A stretch of DNA of 64,000 bases, from assembly GCA_039105265.1 (NCBI GenBank), contig JAPFFF010000012.1, forward strand, positions 3,100,001 to 3,164,000, written 5' to 3'. Every line of letters begins with the position of its first letter. Position 1 is the stretch's first letter. The notes beneath the pieces are model-generated. The model ran no database searches and was not told the DNA's origin. It saw only the letters and a list, made by a program, of their open reading frames with translations. The stretch is from Tritrichomonas musculus (Eukaryota; Parabasalia; Tritrichomonadida; Tritrichomonadidae). Shown here in pieces: positions 39,901 to 50,094 of this stretch. Made by a program: the position numbers and the translations under genes.

Positions 39901-42588
39901 TTATTCAATAAGAGAGGCTGAAATTACTTGATCAGCATAACTTATTCCATAACTGTTCTTCCTCCTTTTCACCAGGCAATAAACAACCACAATCAAGAGC
40001 ACCAGTATCGCGCAGGATGTCACTGCAATGATCACAATCATCTTCGTTGAAAGCACGTAATAAGTCGGCTTATGAGTTGGCTTCACAGTCAAGACTCCGC
40101 TAGGCGGCGGACAAGCATCGTTCCATTCAATTTCGAACTTTTCAGTTGTATTGCTCACTTCATCAACGATAGAAAGAGTGTTCACAAAAGTGTTGCACTT
40201 GCTGCTCGACAAAAGGTCGTCGCTTTCAAGAGGAACAACCGTTAGAACGCACTTTTTGCATGGCATGTCATCGAGATAGATGTACTGGCCGCCGACGGAC
40301 TGTGTGATCTGCGTGTCGTAGACCTTGCCCGTCTCGGTGTTCCAGAGGGTCGCCAGCGCGAAGTACCCGATTTTGTAGCTCGAGAAGGACTCGCGGATGT
40401 TCCTGACAACGCTGATTGGAATCGCCGTGTAGGAGAGCTGCTTGTGCATCAGCTTGATCTGCCGATACTGCTGCGGTGCGCCGAAGCCGGTGTCCGAGTA
40501 GTCGTCTTCGCCGGGATTGAGAAGCTCGACGGTTACATCGTTGGTTGACACTTGGTAGGCGGGATTGACGGCGCGAAGCTTGTACGTGCCACTTTTGTAC
40601 ATGCAGTAAACGGCGGCTGGCGTTGCAGCATTTGCTAAGCCTGTTCCAAAGCGTTCAAATTGGCCTTCGTCATTTGGCTGGGTGAGAACGAGATCAAATG
40701 GAACCGACCCGTACTTCTTCCTGCCTCCTTCATCTTCGGTTTTGACCAAATAAGTGAACAATTTATTGCATTGAATCTTAATAGGATCACTCACAGCCCT
40801 AGAAATAACTTTTTCATTATCTTTTTCAATAACTTTTTCATTGTCAATAACTTTTTCTTTGTCAATAACTTTTTCTTTGTCAATAACTTTTTCATTATCT
40901 TTTTCAATAACTTTTTCATTGTCAATAACTTTTTCATTATCTTTTTCAATAACTTTTTCTTTGTCAATAACTTTTTCATTATCTTTTTCAATAACTTTTT
41001 CATTGTCATTTTCTTTTTGTTGTGTTGGTTGAACGATAAGAGTTGCATCAACTTTTTGATAAGTTTGGAAAGGATTTGATCCTTCCTTGCTGCTCTGTGG
41101 AGGGAAATCGGAGTCCTCGTATCCTGTCACTTTGATGCTGATCTCTTCGAGTTTGTAATCGGCTGGCCCAATATTTTCCCTGAGGAACTTGACAGTCCAG
41201 ACGCCGCCGGCTGCTTCGCCGAAGAAATCTCGCGCTGCGATTCTGTATTTGTGCGACTGCGGCTCCCTGATTGGCGCCACGTCTTTGACGAGCCTTTCTG
41301 TTCCGAGTGGCGAGACAACAAAAATCCTGAGCAGAGCGTAATCCGAGGCTTTGCTGGAGAAAGTCATGATCAGCTCGATGAAGTCGATGTAGTTGATCTT
41401 GGAATTGGTGAGGTGAAGTTGAACGTTAACGGTTTCTGAGAGAAAAGAAGGAATTGAGAGAGGAAGAGACTTTGAATTGGCTTTGGCGGTTTCTGTGGGT
41501 GCCTTTTCTTTATGGCGATATGATTTGGCCATTTTAACTGCAGCTTCCGCATCTAACCGCCCAAATCCGTATATTGGTGAATATCTTATTCCTTTCTTGT
41601 TTGTTTTCCAAGTTTTGGAGTATGGATCGTTTTTAACAGATGTAAGAGCTATGATTGCTGTTATGTCATTGGTTTTTAAAGGTTCGTTGGTTGATGATAG
41701 AATTAATGATATGACACCTGTGGCCATTGAGCCTCCCATGTAACTTGGTAAAATAGTTTCAGAGCAAATATTGTCAAATCCATCTCCTGTTGAAATATAA
41801 GCTGATAGTGATGCAACTTGTGAATCATAATCTCCTCCTCCAGTAACAACTGATCCAAGAATCACATTCCCACGAAGTGAAGTTAATGTTCGACCTCCTC
41901 GTTGTGAAATTTCTGCAAAAGTGAGGATATATGGATTAGATGGATAATAGAGATAACTTAGATCTTCGTTAACTTGGATTGCGCCATTATGTACACTGGT
42001 AACATAAATTGCTTGTTGATTAAAAGAATTTTCTTCATTTTCATCAAATTCTGATAAATAAACTAAGCCCGATTGATATTGAGAGTAGGATGGAAATAAA
42101 CGAACTGATCGGGGAGTATCTTTATCTCTCTTAATTCCTTCTTTATAATTAATTACACTTTTATTGCCAGCTATAACTGCAACGCAACTGACTTTTGATT
42201 TAAAAGCAATACCAATTCCACATATCTGATTATCTGAGCCTGCAGCAACAGTTGCTAGCTTTGTTCCTGTATCAAGGATAAATTGGCGTGGGTCATATGA
42301 AGGATCATTTGAATTGGTGATATAATTGTAAGATAAATCAAAATCAAAATTTTCTTTCAAATCACTGTGATTTGCTTGGCATCCATCGTTAATGATAACT
42401 ATATGAACTCCTTCTCCTGTAGAGCCAGCTTCCCATGCTGGAACAACATTTAAATCCTCTTTAGAAATCCCATTAAATATTGATCCATCATTTTTGATAT
42501 AATATTGTTTTTTAAATAAAGGGTTATCTGATGGAGAAAAAGCACAGCAAAATTTAACAAAATAAATGCAAAATTGCAAAAATATCAT
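39901..42588 (-). CDS. Kexin-like subtilase homologue, type I membrane protein, catalytic residues replaced
   Basis: An 895-aa protein. Signal peptide ~1-17 (MIFLQFCIYFVKFCCAF). Subtilisin fold ~30-370: IINDGCQANHSDL aligns with the catalytic-Asp motif VDDG, with Asn at the Asp position. DTGTKLATVAAG aligns with HGTRCAGEIAA, with Thr for the catalytic His. GGSMATG keeps the Ser, and HNGA probably keeps the oxyanion Asn. A P-domain-like region (~385-505; FFGEAAGGVWTVKF) is followed by EKVI repeats (~525-595), a C-terminal ectodomain with Cys pairs, one membrane helix (~855-878) and a short basic tail. The architecture is kexin/furin-like (S8B). With two triad residues gone it is predicted inactive, perhaps a binding or regulatory homologue. 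The GC-richer 3' half differs from the AT-rich 5' half. Confidence 0.85.
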   Translation of the reverse strand: MIFLQFCIYFVKFCCAFSPSDNPLFKKQYYIKNDGSIFNGISKEDLNVVPAWEAGSTGEGVHIVIINDGCQANHSDLKENFDFDLSYNYITNSNDPSYDPRQFILDTGTKLATVAAGSDNQICGIGIAFKSKVSCVAVIAGNKSVINYKEGIKRDKDTPRSVRLFPSYSQYQSGLVYLSEFDENEENSFNQQAIYVTSVHNGAIQVNEDLSYLYYPSNPYILTFAEISQRGGRTLTSLRGNVILGSVVTGGGDYDSQVASLSAYISTGDGFDNICSETILPSYMGGSMATGVISLILSSTNEPLKTNDITAIIALTSVKNDPYSKTWKTNKKGIRYSPIYGFGRLDAEAAVKMAKSYRHKEKAPTETAKANSKSLPLSIPSFLSETVNVQLHLTNSKINYIDFIELIMTFSSKASDYALLRIFVVSPLGTERLVKDVAPIREPQSHKYRIAARDFFGEAAGGVWTVKFLRENIGPADYKLEEISIKVTGYEDSDFPPQSSKEGSNPFQTYQKVDATLIVQPTQQKENDNEKVIEKDNEKVIDKEKVIEKDNEKVIDNEKVIEKDNEKVIDKEKVIDKEKVIDNEKVIEKDNEKVISRAVSDPIKIQCNKLFTYLVKTEDEGGRKKYGSVPFDLVLTQPNDEGQFERFGTGLANAATPAAVYCMYKSGTYKLRAVNPAYQVSTNDVTVELLNPGEDDYSDTGFGAPQQYRQIKLMHKQLSYTAIPISVVRNIRESFSSYKIGYFALATLWNTETGKVYDTQITQSVGGQYIYLDDMPCKKCVLTVVPLESDDLLSSSKCNTFVNTLSIVDEVSNTTEKFEIEWNDACPPPSGVLTVKPTHKPTYYVLSTKMIVIIAVTSCAILVLLIVVVYCLVKRRKNSYGISYADQVISASLIE
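40805..41010. repeat. Coding microrepeat (EKVI units) in subtilase-like gene
   Basis: Units of 18 or 24 bp encode NEKVID, KEKVID and NEKVIEKD in about nine copies. They form a charged linker between the P-like domain and the C-terminal ectodomain. The frame is preserved, and copy number is likely variable. Confidence 0.85.
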
Positions 42589-42850
42589 ATTTATACTATT
42601 CTATCGTCTATTATAAAATTGAATGATTATTTTTTGAATACTCTCAATATTTTATTAATGATATTTTATCATTTTATCTTTACATATTTAATTCATTTAT
42701 ATAAAGAAATGTATTATTCATGATTTTATATTGTAATTATTTATTTATTTATATAATTTATACATGATTATTTATTTATTTGTATCTTTCAAGATCATGA
42801 AACTTTTTCAATAATTTCAAATTTTTCAAAAAATATGTTTAAAATTTTTA

Positions 42851-44248
42851 ATGGATGAATCAAATCCATCCTGTTGCTTTGAACCAATATCAATTGATCT
42901 AAAAAATCGACTTGAAATTGCCCAAAAACAAATTACAGATCTTACTTTTCAAAATTCAGCGTTATCCCAAGAGTTATCGAAAAAAAATCAAGAGATTGAA
43001 AAGCTTCGATTTGAAAAAAATCAAATTATAACAGAAAAAAGCAATGCAATAGACCATTTAACAATTATAAAAGCGAAATCAGATATATTAAAAAGCGATA
43101 TTAAAAAAAGAAAAGAAGAAAATGAAAATTTAAACAAAACCATTGCAAATCTCGAGCAGAAAAATAAAGAAATGTCAGATTTACTAATAAAAGCATCAGA
43201 AAGATTGAAAAAAAATAAAATTCAATTATCAGAATTGAATAAGCAAAATGAAAAAATAATAAATGATGCATCTTCTTCAGATCAAGAAACAATACAGAAA
43301 TGTCAAGTCCAATTAGCGCAATACGCAAATGTTATTCGTGAACAAGAAGATCAAATTCAAATTCTTTTAAAGAAAAAGTCCGAGCAAAAAGCTAAAATAA
43401 AGGAGCTCATAAGATTACAAAACGATAACCAATCCAAATCTACAACTGCCAACTCGCCAAGTTCAGAAATTACCCAATTAAAATTAAAAATCCAAAAAAT
43501 GGAGATTGAGAACAAAATGTTACAGCACCAAAACGAGTCTTTACAAACAGTATTAAAAAAATACAACGAAATAGAGTCAGATAATATTACATTACATGAA
43601 ACGACAAACAGACTTGAAAATGAAGTTAAACAATTACAAAAATTATTAGATAAATCAAACGAAAGATTCAAAGAGTTGTCGAGACCAAATAGCAATTCAA
43701 ATAATTTCTGTACTGAAGAAGAGTTTTACGTTTTTAAAGAGAAAGCTTCGCATGCAGATGAAATTGAAAAAGAAAATCAAAATCTATTAGATGAAATTAA
43801 AAAGCTTTCATCAGAGATCAAGGTTCTGCAGTTAAATAATTCTAAATTATCTGATAAAATAAATGATTTAAATTATGTAGCTCTGGAACATGAAAAAATC
43901 AAAAAGGATGTTCTGAAATGTGAAGTTGAAATACAAGAGAAAGAAATAAAAGAGCAAAGCTTACTAAAGAAGTATCATTATTACAAAGAAAAGACCAAAA
44001 AGCAGTTACAGATAATAAATAATTTTGAATCAAAAACAAATGAAATTAATTTAGAATTGGACAGACTTAGAGAAAGAGAATCACAGAAAGAAGCAGCACT
44101 TCGAAGAAAAAATCGAAGTAAGGCAGCCAATGAAGAGAATGTTGTGAAGCTTTCAAGAGAATTATATGAAGAGAAAGCAAAGAATGTCAGATTAAACTCT
44201 AGACTTCAAAAAAAGCAATTACAAGATATTAATTCTAGTAATCCTTAA
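42851..44248 (+). CDS. Coiled-coil protein
   Basis: 465 aa, ATG at 42851, stop TAA. Apart from a short N-terminal leader (MDESNPSCCFEPISIDL), nearly the whole protein is predicted coiled coil rich in K, E, Q, N and L with heptads (LEIAQKQITDLTFQNSALSQEL and so on). It is broken by a Ser/Thr-rich hinge near residues 195-207 and an acidic/aromatic stretch near 285-295. No other domain is visible. By analogy with long trichomonad coiled-coil proteins it could be cytoskeletal or centrosomal, but that is inference. It is divergently placed from the subtilase-like gene, with a 260-bp shared upstream region. Confidence 0.75.
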   Translation: MDESNPSCCFEPISIDLKNRLEIAQKQITDLTFQNSALSQELSKKNQEIEKLRFEKNQIITEKSNAIDHLTIIKAKSDILKSDIKKRKEENENLNKTIANLEQKNKEMSDLLIKASERLKKNKIQLSELNKQNEKIINDASSSDQETIQKCQVQLAQYANVIREQEDQIQILLKKKSEQKAKIKELIRLQNDNQSKSTTANSPSSEITQLKLKIQKMEIENKMLQHQNESLQTVLKKYNEIESDNITLHETTNRLENEVKQLQKLLDKSNERFKELSRPNSNSNNFCTEEEFYVFKEKASHADEIEKENQNLLDEIKKLSSEIKVLQLNNSKLSDKINDLNYVALEHEKIKKDVLKCEVEIQEKEIKEQSLLKKYHYYKEKTKKQLQIINNFESKTNEINLELDRLRERESQKEAALRRKNRSKAANEENVVKLSRELYEEKAKNVRLNSRLQKKQLQDINSSNP

Positions 44249-45220
44249 TATAAATTGATTACGATATTAATTTAATTTTTATATAAATAATGTTTGTATC
44301 TATTTTATTTATCTCCATTTCTTCATTGCTGTTATTATAAATGAAATCTTTTCTTTAAAATGAATAGAACTGATGAGAATGTCAATATTTTTTAATATCG
44401 ATCATGATAATTACACTTTTTAAGTCAAATCAAATTTAGCAGAATGATGATATTCACAAAAGTATATAGATAATTTTTTTCTCGATTGATTGTGCTTTGA
44501 TGAATGAAGAAACTGCAAGTAACTAATTTGCAATTGCAAAATGGTTATATTAAATTTTTAAAAAATCAATTTATTTTCTGATATCAATAAAAGATATATA
44601 CACTGATACTCGAGATCGATTTCAGAGATCAAGAGTTTTTTTCTTAGCTTTTGATATTTGAATTTCAATCAATATTTTTGAAAAATTAATAACCGTAATT
44701 TAGTCTCAAAAGTATCATGAAAATTTTCAATTTTAACCTGATAATCGTGAATGACTTGTTATCAGGTTAAAAATATGATAGCGAGATTAAAGAATATCAT
44801 GATATCAGATTTGATATTTAATATGAAAATAATTGTTAACTTGATATCAATTACTAAAACCTAGAGATCTCAAACAGATTTTTCTTTTTTATAATTGGAA
44901 TTTCTTATTTTAAATGTTTAAAAACAAATAATTTTATGTAGTATATCAATATTTTTTTTTTTATGTATTATTGATGTTTACTTTAATTTTTAACCTGATA
45001 ATCGTGAATAATCGTGAATGAGAAGAAGAAAGAGATGTTTTTAATATCCATTCTCATAATAACAATTCTACATATGATCATGATTTTAATGCATTATTTC
45101 TGAATGACCATAATTTTAACTTGCTGAAGAGTTCGCATCAATTTTGTAAATTGTATTCTTTTTTATATAGATTTTTGAGAGAACTGATTGAAAATGGAAA
45201 TAAAAAAGAATTCTCAGAGT
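44249..45220. other. AT-rich intergenic region with repeat relatives of the hAT-like MITE
   Basis: Convergent 3' ends of the coiled-coil and Ub-papain genes. It holds the diverged MITE relative described separately. No coding sequence is recognised. Confidence 0.5.
44759..45001. mobile_element. Short inverted-repeat element related to the hAT-like MITE
   Basis: 15-bp perfect terminal inverted repeats TTATCAGGTTAAAAA (44759-44773) and its complement (44987-45001) bound 243 bp. Bases 44819-44940 match the interior of the MITE at 11191-11310 with scattered differences. A further inverted copy of the end lies at 44731-44744, and TCGTGAAT follows both outward-facing ends, suggesting nested or adjacent copies. 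Target duplication is not clear. Confidence 0.45.
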
Positions 45221-46348
45221 TTAATGACTACTTCCGAATAAAGGATTTTCTAAAAACAAAAGGCCAAGTAGCCATTTAAATGGATTTGCCTCATCTAATT
45301 TGATATAGATCCATTCCTCAATTTTGTATCCAATGTAATTGCAAGGTCCTTCTTTGTATTCGCACTTTTCGCAAACATAATCAGAAGTATATGTTGCAGT
45401 CTTTTCATCCATCCAAGCGCAATCAACTGGGAAATTATTCATCAATCCTGTAAATTTGGTAATATTTGGGTGAAATGTTTTATTTGTTTTCCCTCTAATG
45501 CTGTTCAATGTGAAATAAACATGTGTGAAATAGCACTTATGTGTTGCTGATGGTTTGAGATTGAAGCGTGGCTCTGCTGTTGTTCCTCCCCATGAATTCT
45601 TACAAATAAGACAATTTTCATTAAAATCATATCCTTCTACAATGGCAGCATGCCAACCATCCATTTTTCCTTTTGGTTTTTCAGTTAATCCTCCTTGTGC
45701 AACATTCTGCCATCCAGTTTGACTCGTTGAAAAGCAAACAATGACAGACAACGTAATTGCATCTAAAATTGTTGACTTTTTTGTTGTTTCGCAGCAAATT
45801 CCATAATGAAAATGATTTTCAAGAAGTTTTATTGAAATTTCTGGTTCGCCTCCGTTGCATCCATTATAGCAAGCAATTCGATAGCACTCTTCAAACGATG
45901 GTGGTTCTATTGATCCGTATATTCTCAGTATTGTGTTTATATAAGCACTGCAAGCGGCAAATGCATAGCACGTTCCACCTCTTTGTTTATAAACTCGAGA
46001 TGAATTTGTATTTCGAATATATCTTGATGATAATTTCCCCGGTTTTATTGGTGATATGACCTTTCCAGCATCATTTTCAATAAATCCAACTACTTTTGAT
46101 GGTTTTTCTAATTCACAACCTCCTCCTTTGTTCCTTCTCATCAAATATAATGTGGAATTTTTTTCTACATGGTAATGATCTAATGTGTTGCCATCTTTGA
46201 GTTGATGTGCCAAAAAAATTAAACGTTGTTGATCTGGTTGCATTCCTGTTTTATCAAAAATTAAAGATTTTAAATCTTCTATTCTTGTAGTTGGTTCCAC
46301 ATTAAATACAATATGTTTTCCTGTTAATGTTTTAATGAAAATCTGCAT
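45221..46348 (-). CDS. Ubiquitin-like domain fused to papain-like (C1) cysteine peptidase
   Basis: I chose the ATG at 46348 because it begins MQIFIKTLTGK, the start of ubiquitin (375 aa); the longer frame adds 11 non-homologous residues. Residues 1-77 align to ubiquitin without gaps, about 44 of 76 identical by eye, with Leu8 and Ile44 kept and the end RRNKGGG in place of LRLRGG. Residues ~78-300 are papain-like: QRGGTCYAFAAC (Gln122, Cys127), GWHAAIVEGYD (His) and CKNSWGG (Asn), so the catalytic set looks complete. The C-terminal ~75 residues have a CxxC pair and a hydrophobic stretch. No signal peptide is present, so it is probably cytosolic, unlike secreted cathepsins. The Gly-Gly could be cut by deubiquitinases, or the domain could target the peptidase. 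Both are inference. Confidence 0.85.
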   Translation of the reverse strand: MQIFIKTLTGKHIVFNVEPTTRIEDLKSLIFDKTGMQPDQQRLIFLAHQLKDGNTLDHYHVEKNSTLYLMRRNKGGGCELEKPSKVVGFIENDAGKVISPIKPGKLSSRYIRNTNSSRVYKQRGGTCYAFAACSAYINTILRIYGSIEPPSFEECYRIACYNGCNGGEPEISIKLLENHFHYGICCETTKKSTILDAITLSVIVCFSTSQTGWQNVAQGGLTEKPKGKMDGWHAAIVEGYDFNENCLICKNSWGGTTAEPRFNLKPSATHKCYFTHVYFTLNSIRGKTNKTFHPNITKFTGLMNNFPVDCAWMDEKTATYTSDYVCEKCEYKEGPCNYIGYKIEEWIYIKLDEANPFKWLLGLLFLENPLFGSSH

Positions 46349-46354
46349 TTTAAT

Positions 46355-46360
46355 AAATGA
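46355..46360 (-). promoter_or_regulatory. Candidate Inr (TCATTT) 10 nt upstream of Ub-papain ATG
   Basis: On the minus strand TCATTT lies just before the ATG at 46348, placing a +1 A at 46358. This matches the trichomonad initiator consensus TCA(+1)YWW and the typical very short 5' leader. It supports the 46348 start. The motif is short and could be chance in AT-rich DNA. Confidence 0.35.
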
Positions 46361-47019
46361 AGTAATCTGATAAATTTTCAATTCAAAAATTTTTGAATGT
46401 CATTGTATTCTTTTAAAAAGTTTTTATGATAGAAAAGTCAAACAATATTCTTTGTTTAGTTATTTTTAAATAGTTTTAATTAGTGTATATAATTACAGCT
46501 CGTATTTAATATGGCAGGTTTTTAAAACCCATTCAATTTTTTTGTCTTCTTAGGAAGAGGTATATCAACCAAAATTTTTATCACAAAAAGTTATTAAAAA
46601 ATTATCAAAAATATAATTATATCTTTTTGTAAATTCATTCAATTATGATAATAATAATATAACTATTAATAATACTTTGTAATATAAATATTAATATTAT
46701 TTATATTTGATTACATTGAGTATTATTCTTGATACAAGATTATGCCAAAATATTTTTTGATAAAGCAAACATATATAACTTTTTATTTATTCAATATTTT
46801 TAAAATCACTTATTAGATCAATATTATAAGTTTCATAGTTATGATTCTATGGGATGAAAAATATTTCATGAAAAAGTTGAATTATTTAAAAATTTTGAAA
46901 ATTTTGTCTTTCATTTAAAATTTTGAGAATATTATAACAAATAATTCAAAATGCTAACAAAAGCTTTTACAAACTTTTATTTTCAGTAAAATAATAAAAA
47001 CTAGAGGACTGTAAGCTAA
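46361..47019. other. AT-rich intergenic spacer
   Basis: No gene or structured element is recognised. Confidence 0.4.
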
Positions 47020-48882
47020 AATATAAAGCATTCAATTGACAATAATAAAGGAGACGACACTCCAAGCAATTTATTTATTGATAAAAAAGAAAATGAATCT
47101 AATTTGATATTGGCTTCTAATCCATCAAAATCTGCTTATATCAAGATTATATTCAATGTTCCTGTAGCGGCAAATGCTTTGATGATGACTTCAAGAAACG
47201 TTTGGTATGATCAATCACCAACTAGTTTCCATGTTTTGGCAAGTAATGATGAAAAAAACTTTGATTTTTGTTTAGGGCCGGAAGTATCATAATTTTTATT
47301 TTATATAACATGCCATTTGTTTCTTATATAAAAAATTATAACTGATAGGAAATTTTACAATACTAATAAAATTTTCGTAACATATACAAAATTTTCGTAA
47401 CACATACAAAATTTTCGTAACAGATACAAAATTTCGTTATAGAAGAGGTATTCATGTTAAGTGACTTAACGTCTTTTTGGATTTTTGAAATGTATTAATT
47501 CAATGACTATTAGAGTATAAATATTCTAATTTATAAAAAAAACATATAATTGCTCTATATTATCTTTGGCAAGCATTGCATTGTTAAAATATAAGAATTT
47601 TATTTTTTCAGATATATTAGAATTATTAGACTTTTTTTTAATAAGGATTAAAAATTCTTAAAAATTTTAATAAATATATAAAGAATTAAATATTGAGTTG
47701 GCTTTATATCTCATTTTAATAAATTCGATATTTAAAAAAGCAATGGATTTAACAAAAAAAAACAAAAGAATTAATAAAAATCCAACCCAATTTTTTTTTC
47801 AGCCTAGCTTTTTTCTTTTATTTTTAATATATTAATTATTGCAATTCATCTTAACATATATTGCGATCAATAAGAAATTTATGTGTTTAATTTTGAGAAA
47901 ATTGATTTCCAACAATATCGATGTTTTTTTTGGGTGCAAAACGTCAAAATGTTAAAAATCAAACAACAAAAAAAAATAATAAATTGAAATTTTACAGATA
48001 TTGGATAAAATATATATTTCTATATATATATATATATATATAATAGAAAATGCCGATAATTTGAATCAAATAATTTGCTAAACATTTAAATAATTCTATT
48101 AATATTCATTTTTTCTAACAAATAAATCAAAATTAGCTTTTTTTCAAAGGATTTCACAAAAGTGTTCACAAATTTTGTGAAAAACTAATACTTTTAAATA
48201 AATATTTTTTTTTTGAAATAAAAATAAGTTAATATCTAAATAATTTTTTATTAAAAATATTATTAATCGATATATGTTTTAATTTATAATTATTTAATGT
48301 CAATATAAATATATATTGAGATATTTTATATTGTTTTATAGAAAATCTTTCATTTAAAATTCCAAATAAATAACGAAATATATTGAAAATAGTTTTTTTT
48401 TCTCACAAAAAAATGATTAAGCAATATCTTGAAAATAAACGCATGTAGTCATATAAAATTTGTAATTTATCTTAATTACATATTATAAAAATGAAATAAA
48501 TAAGTTTGAATTAAATTGCTAGGCTAGTTTTCTTCGTGAATACCTCTGTTATAGATAAAAAAATTTTGTTATAGATGATTTTTTTTTGTTTTAGATAAAA
48601 AAATTTCGTCACATATACTATTTTTTTGTTACAAATACCAATTATTGGTTATTAATAAATGATTTTTGTATCAATAACATACTTTTTGTAATTGATACAA
48701 AATTTTATTATAGAAAATTAAAATGATGACATATTGGGCCCTTAGGAATTTTTTCTGGTATTGATTTGATGAAAAATGAGCAAAAACAATTTTTGTTCAG
48801 AAATGAAAATCAATATTCTTGCTATAAAATTGTGTTTACTTCTACTAAATGTTCTGGTAATTATTATGGATTGTCTCAGTAA
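47020..48882 (+). pseudogene. Discoidin (F5/8C)-like domain relic split by a transposon-like insertion
   Basis: Bases 47020-47279 encode HSIDNNKGDDTPSNLF, then SAYIKIIFNVPVAANALMMT, SRNVWYDQSPTSFHVLASND and EKNFDFCLGP. The same frame resumes at 48736 with GPLGIFSGIDLMKNEQKQFL, NENQYSCYKIVFTSTKCSGN and YYGLSQ, then a TAA at 48880. Joined across the insertion this reads as one discoidin-like beta-sandwich domain of the kind found in intracellular trichomonad kinases and BTB proteins. No upstream partner domain remains. Codons NLGRAVK follow the TAA, so the original frame went further. Confidence 0.65.
47280..48735. mobile_element. Foldback/DNA-transposon-like insertion, 1,456 bp, with 5-bp target duplication
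   Basis: Direct repeat GGGCC flanks the insertion (47275-47279 and 48736-48740), exactly where a discoidin reading frame is split. The ends are imperfect inverted repeats: left GGAAGTATCATAATTTTTAT against the right complement AATATGTCATCATTTTAATT. Inside each end are tandem ~20-bp units (ACAAAATTTTCGTAACAYAT at 47365-47440; diverged copies at 48540-48720) and an inverted AGAGGTATTCAYG motif (47443 and 48531). No transposase ORF is present. The layout resembles foldback elements. A superfamily cannot be assigned. Confidence 0.65.
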
Positions 48883-50094
48883 AATTTAGGAAGAGCAGTG
48901 AAATAATATTATTTTTGATATACTTTTAAATACTCTTTTTTGTATAAATAAAACAATTAATCAAATACTATATTGTAAATTGAGATCCTCAAAACTTTTA
49001 TCAAGTTTTGAAAAATGAAGAGATGCATCTTCAAATTCAAATATTAGAGAAATTTATCTTCCAAAAAGTTTGAAAGAATCATAATTTGTCCATTTAACTA
49101 TTAATTCATATTCAAAGCTGAAATATAAACTAGGAAAAGAAATTAAATAATATGTTAATTTAATATATCATAAATACACAAATAATGAATTTTGTAACAA
49201 ATTAAAAAAATTTGTATTTGAAACTTCGTTATCACTTTTATGTTCTTTACTTTTTTTAATTTTCTCACTTTTCCAATAAATTCAGAATTTGAAGGGAACT
49301 TCACTATTATAAAGAAAATATGAGTGAGCCTTACTAGAAGTCTATATCGAAATTGGCTGCAATGAGATAGAAGTCTGAAGATGAAAAGTGGGCAAATAAG
49401 GATTGAAAAGTTGAATTTGCTAAAGAAATCAGATCTAAATGAAATAATTAGCTCAGGCGAAGATGTAATGCTTGGATCATTCCATGAATCAGTTTTTAAA
49501 GCTATGATTCGTGGTTATGGAGAAAAAAGTTGAAAATTTGAAGAAATCTTTATAAAATTAAAAGATATGTTGAAATCAAAATAAAATTTTAGTATTTATA
49601 ATAGGACAATGCTTGGTTTTGTCTTTTTCCCCCGAAAAGTATACAGTTAGCATTTCTTTACAGAAAAATGATTTCACCTGTTGAGTCTTTTTCTTTAAAC
49701 AATAGATCTGAAAACGAAATTGTGTATGTAATAAACTGAGCTTCAAAAATTGTATTCTTTCATATAAATATTATGTTCAGTAAATGTTGTACATGGAACT
49801 TGGTTAATTTTTTTTTATGAGCATTTATAGATCGAATTAATAATATTCTTCAAGATTTGTGTCATCTAAATCCATTTGATTTTGTAAAACAGGATTTTTT
49901 TATTTTGTCATATTGATTTTATGATTGATAATAACGTTTTTTTATTTAAAATGCAATTATCTTAAAAAAATTATAGGGTAAAATCTGCAATAATTCGCAT
50001 ATACTGTTTTATTTATTATTATATTTGTTAATAATAATAAAAAGATATGAATTAAGTAATTCAATATATACCGCTAAGTAAAATTTTAATTTGA
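48883..50094. other. Decayed/AT-rich region upstream of the BEACH-family gene
   Basis: Short coding-like fragments are visible, such as NIREIYLPKSLKES (LRR-like) near 49040 and SSGEDVMLGSFHESVFKAM near 49450. None is assignable with confidence. The last ~500 bp are AT-rich and should hold the promoter of the gene at 50095. Confidence 0.35.
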
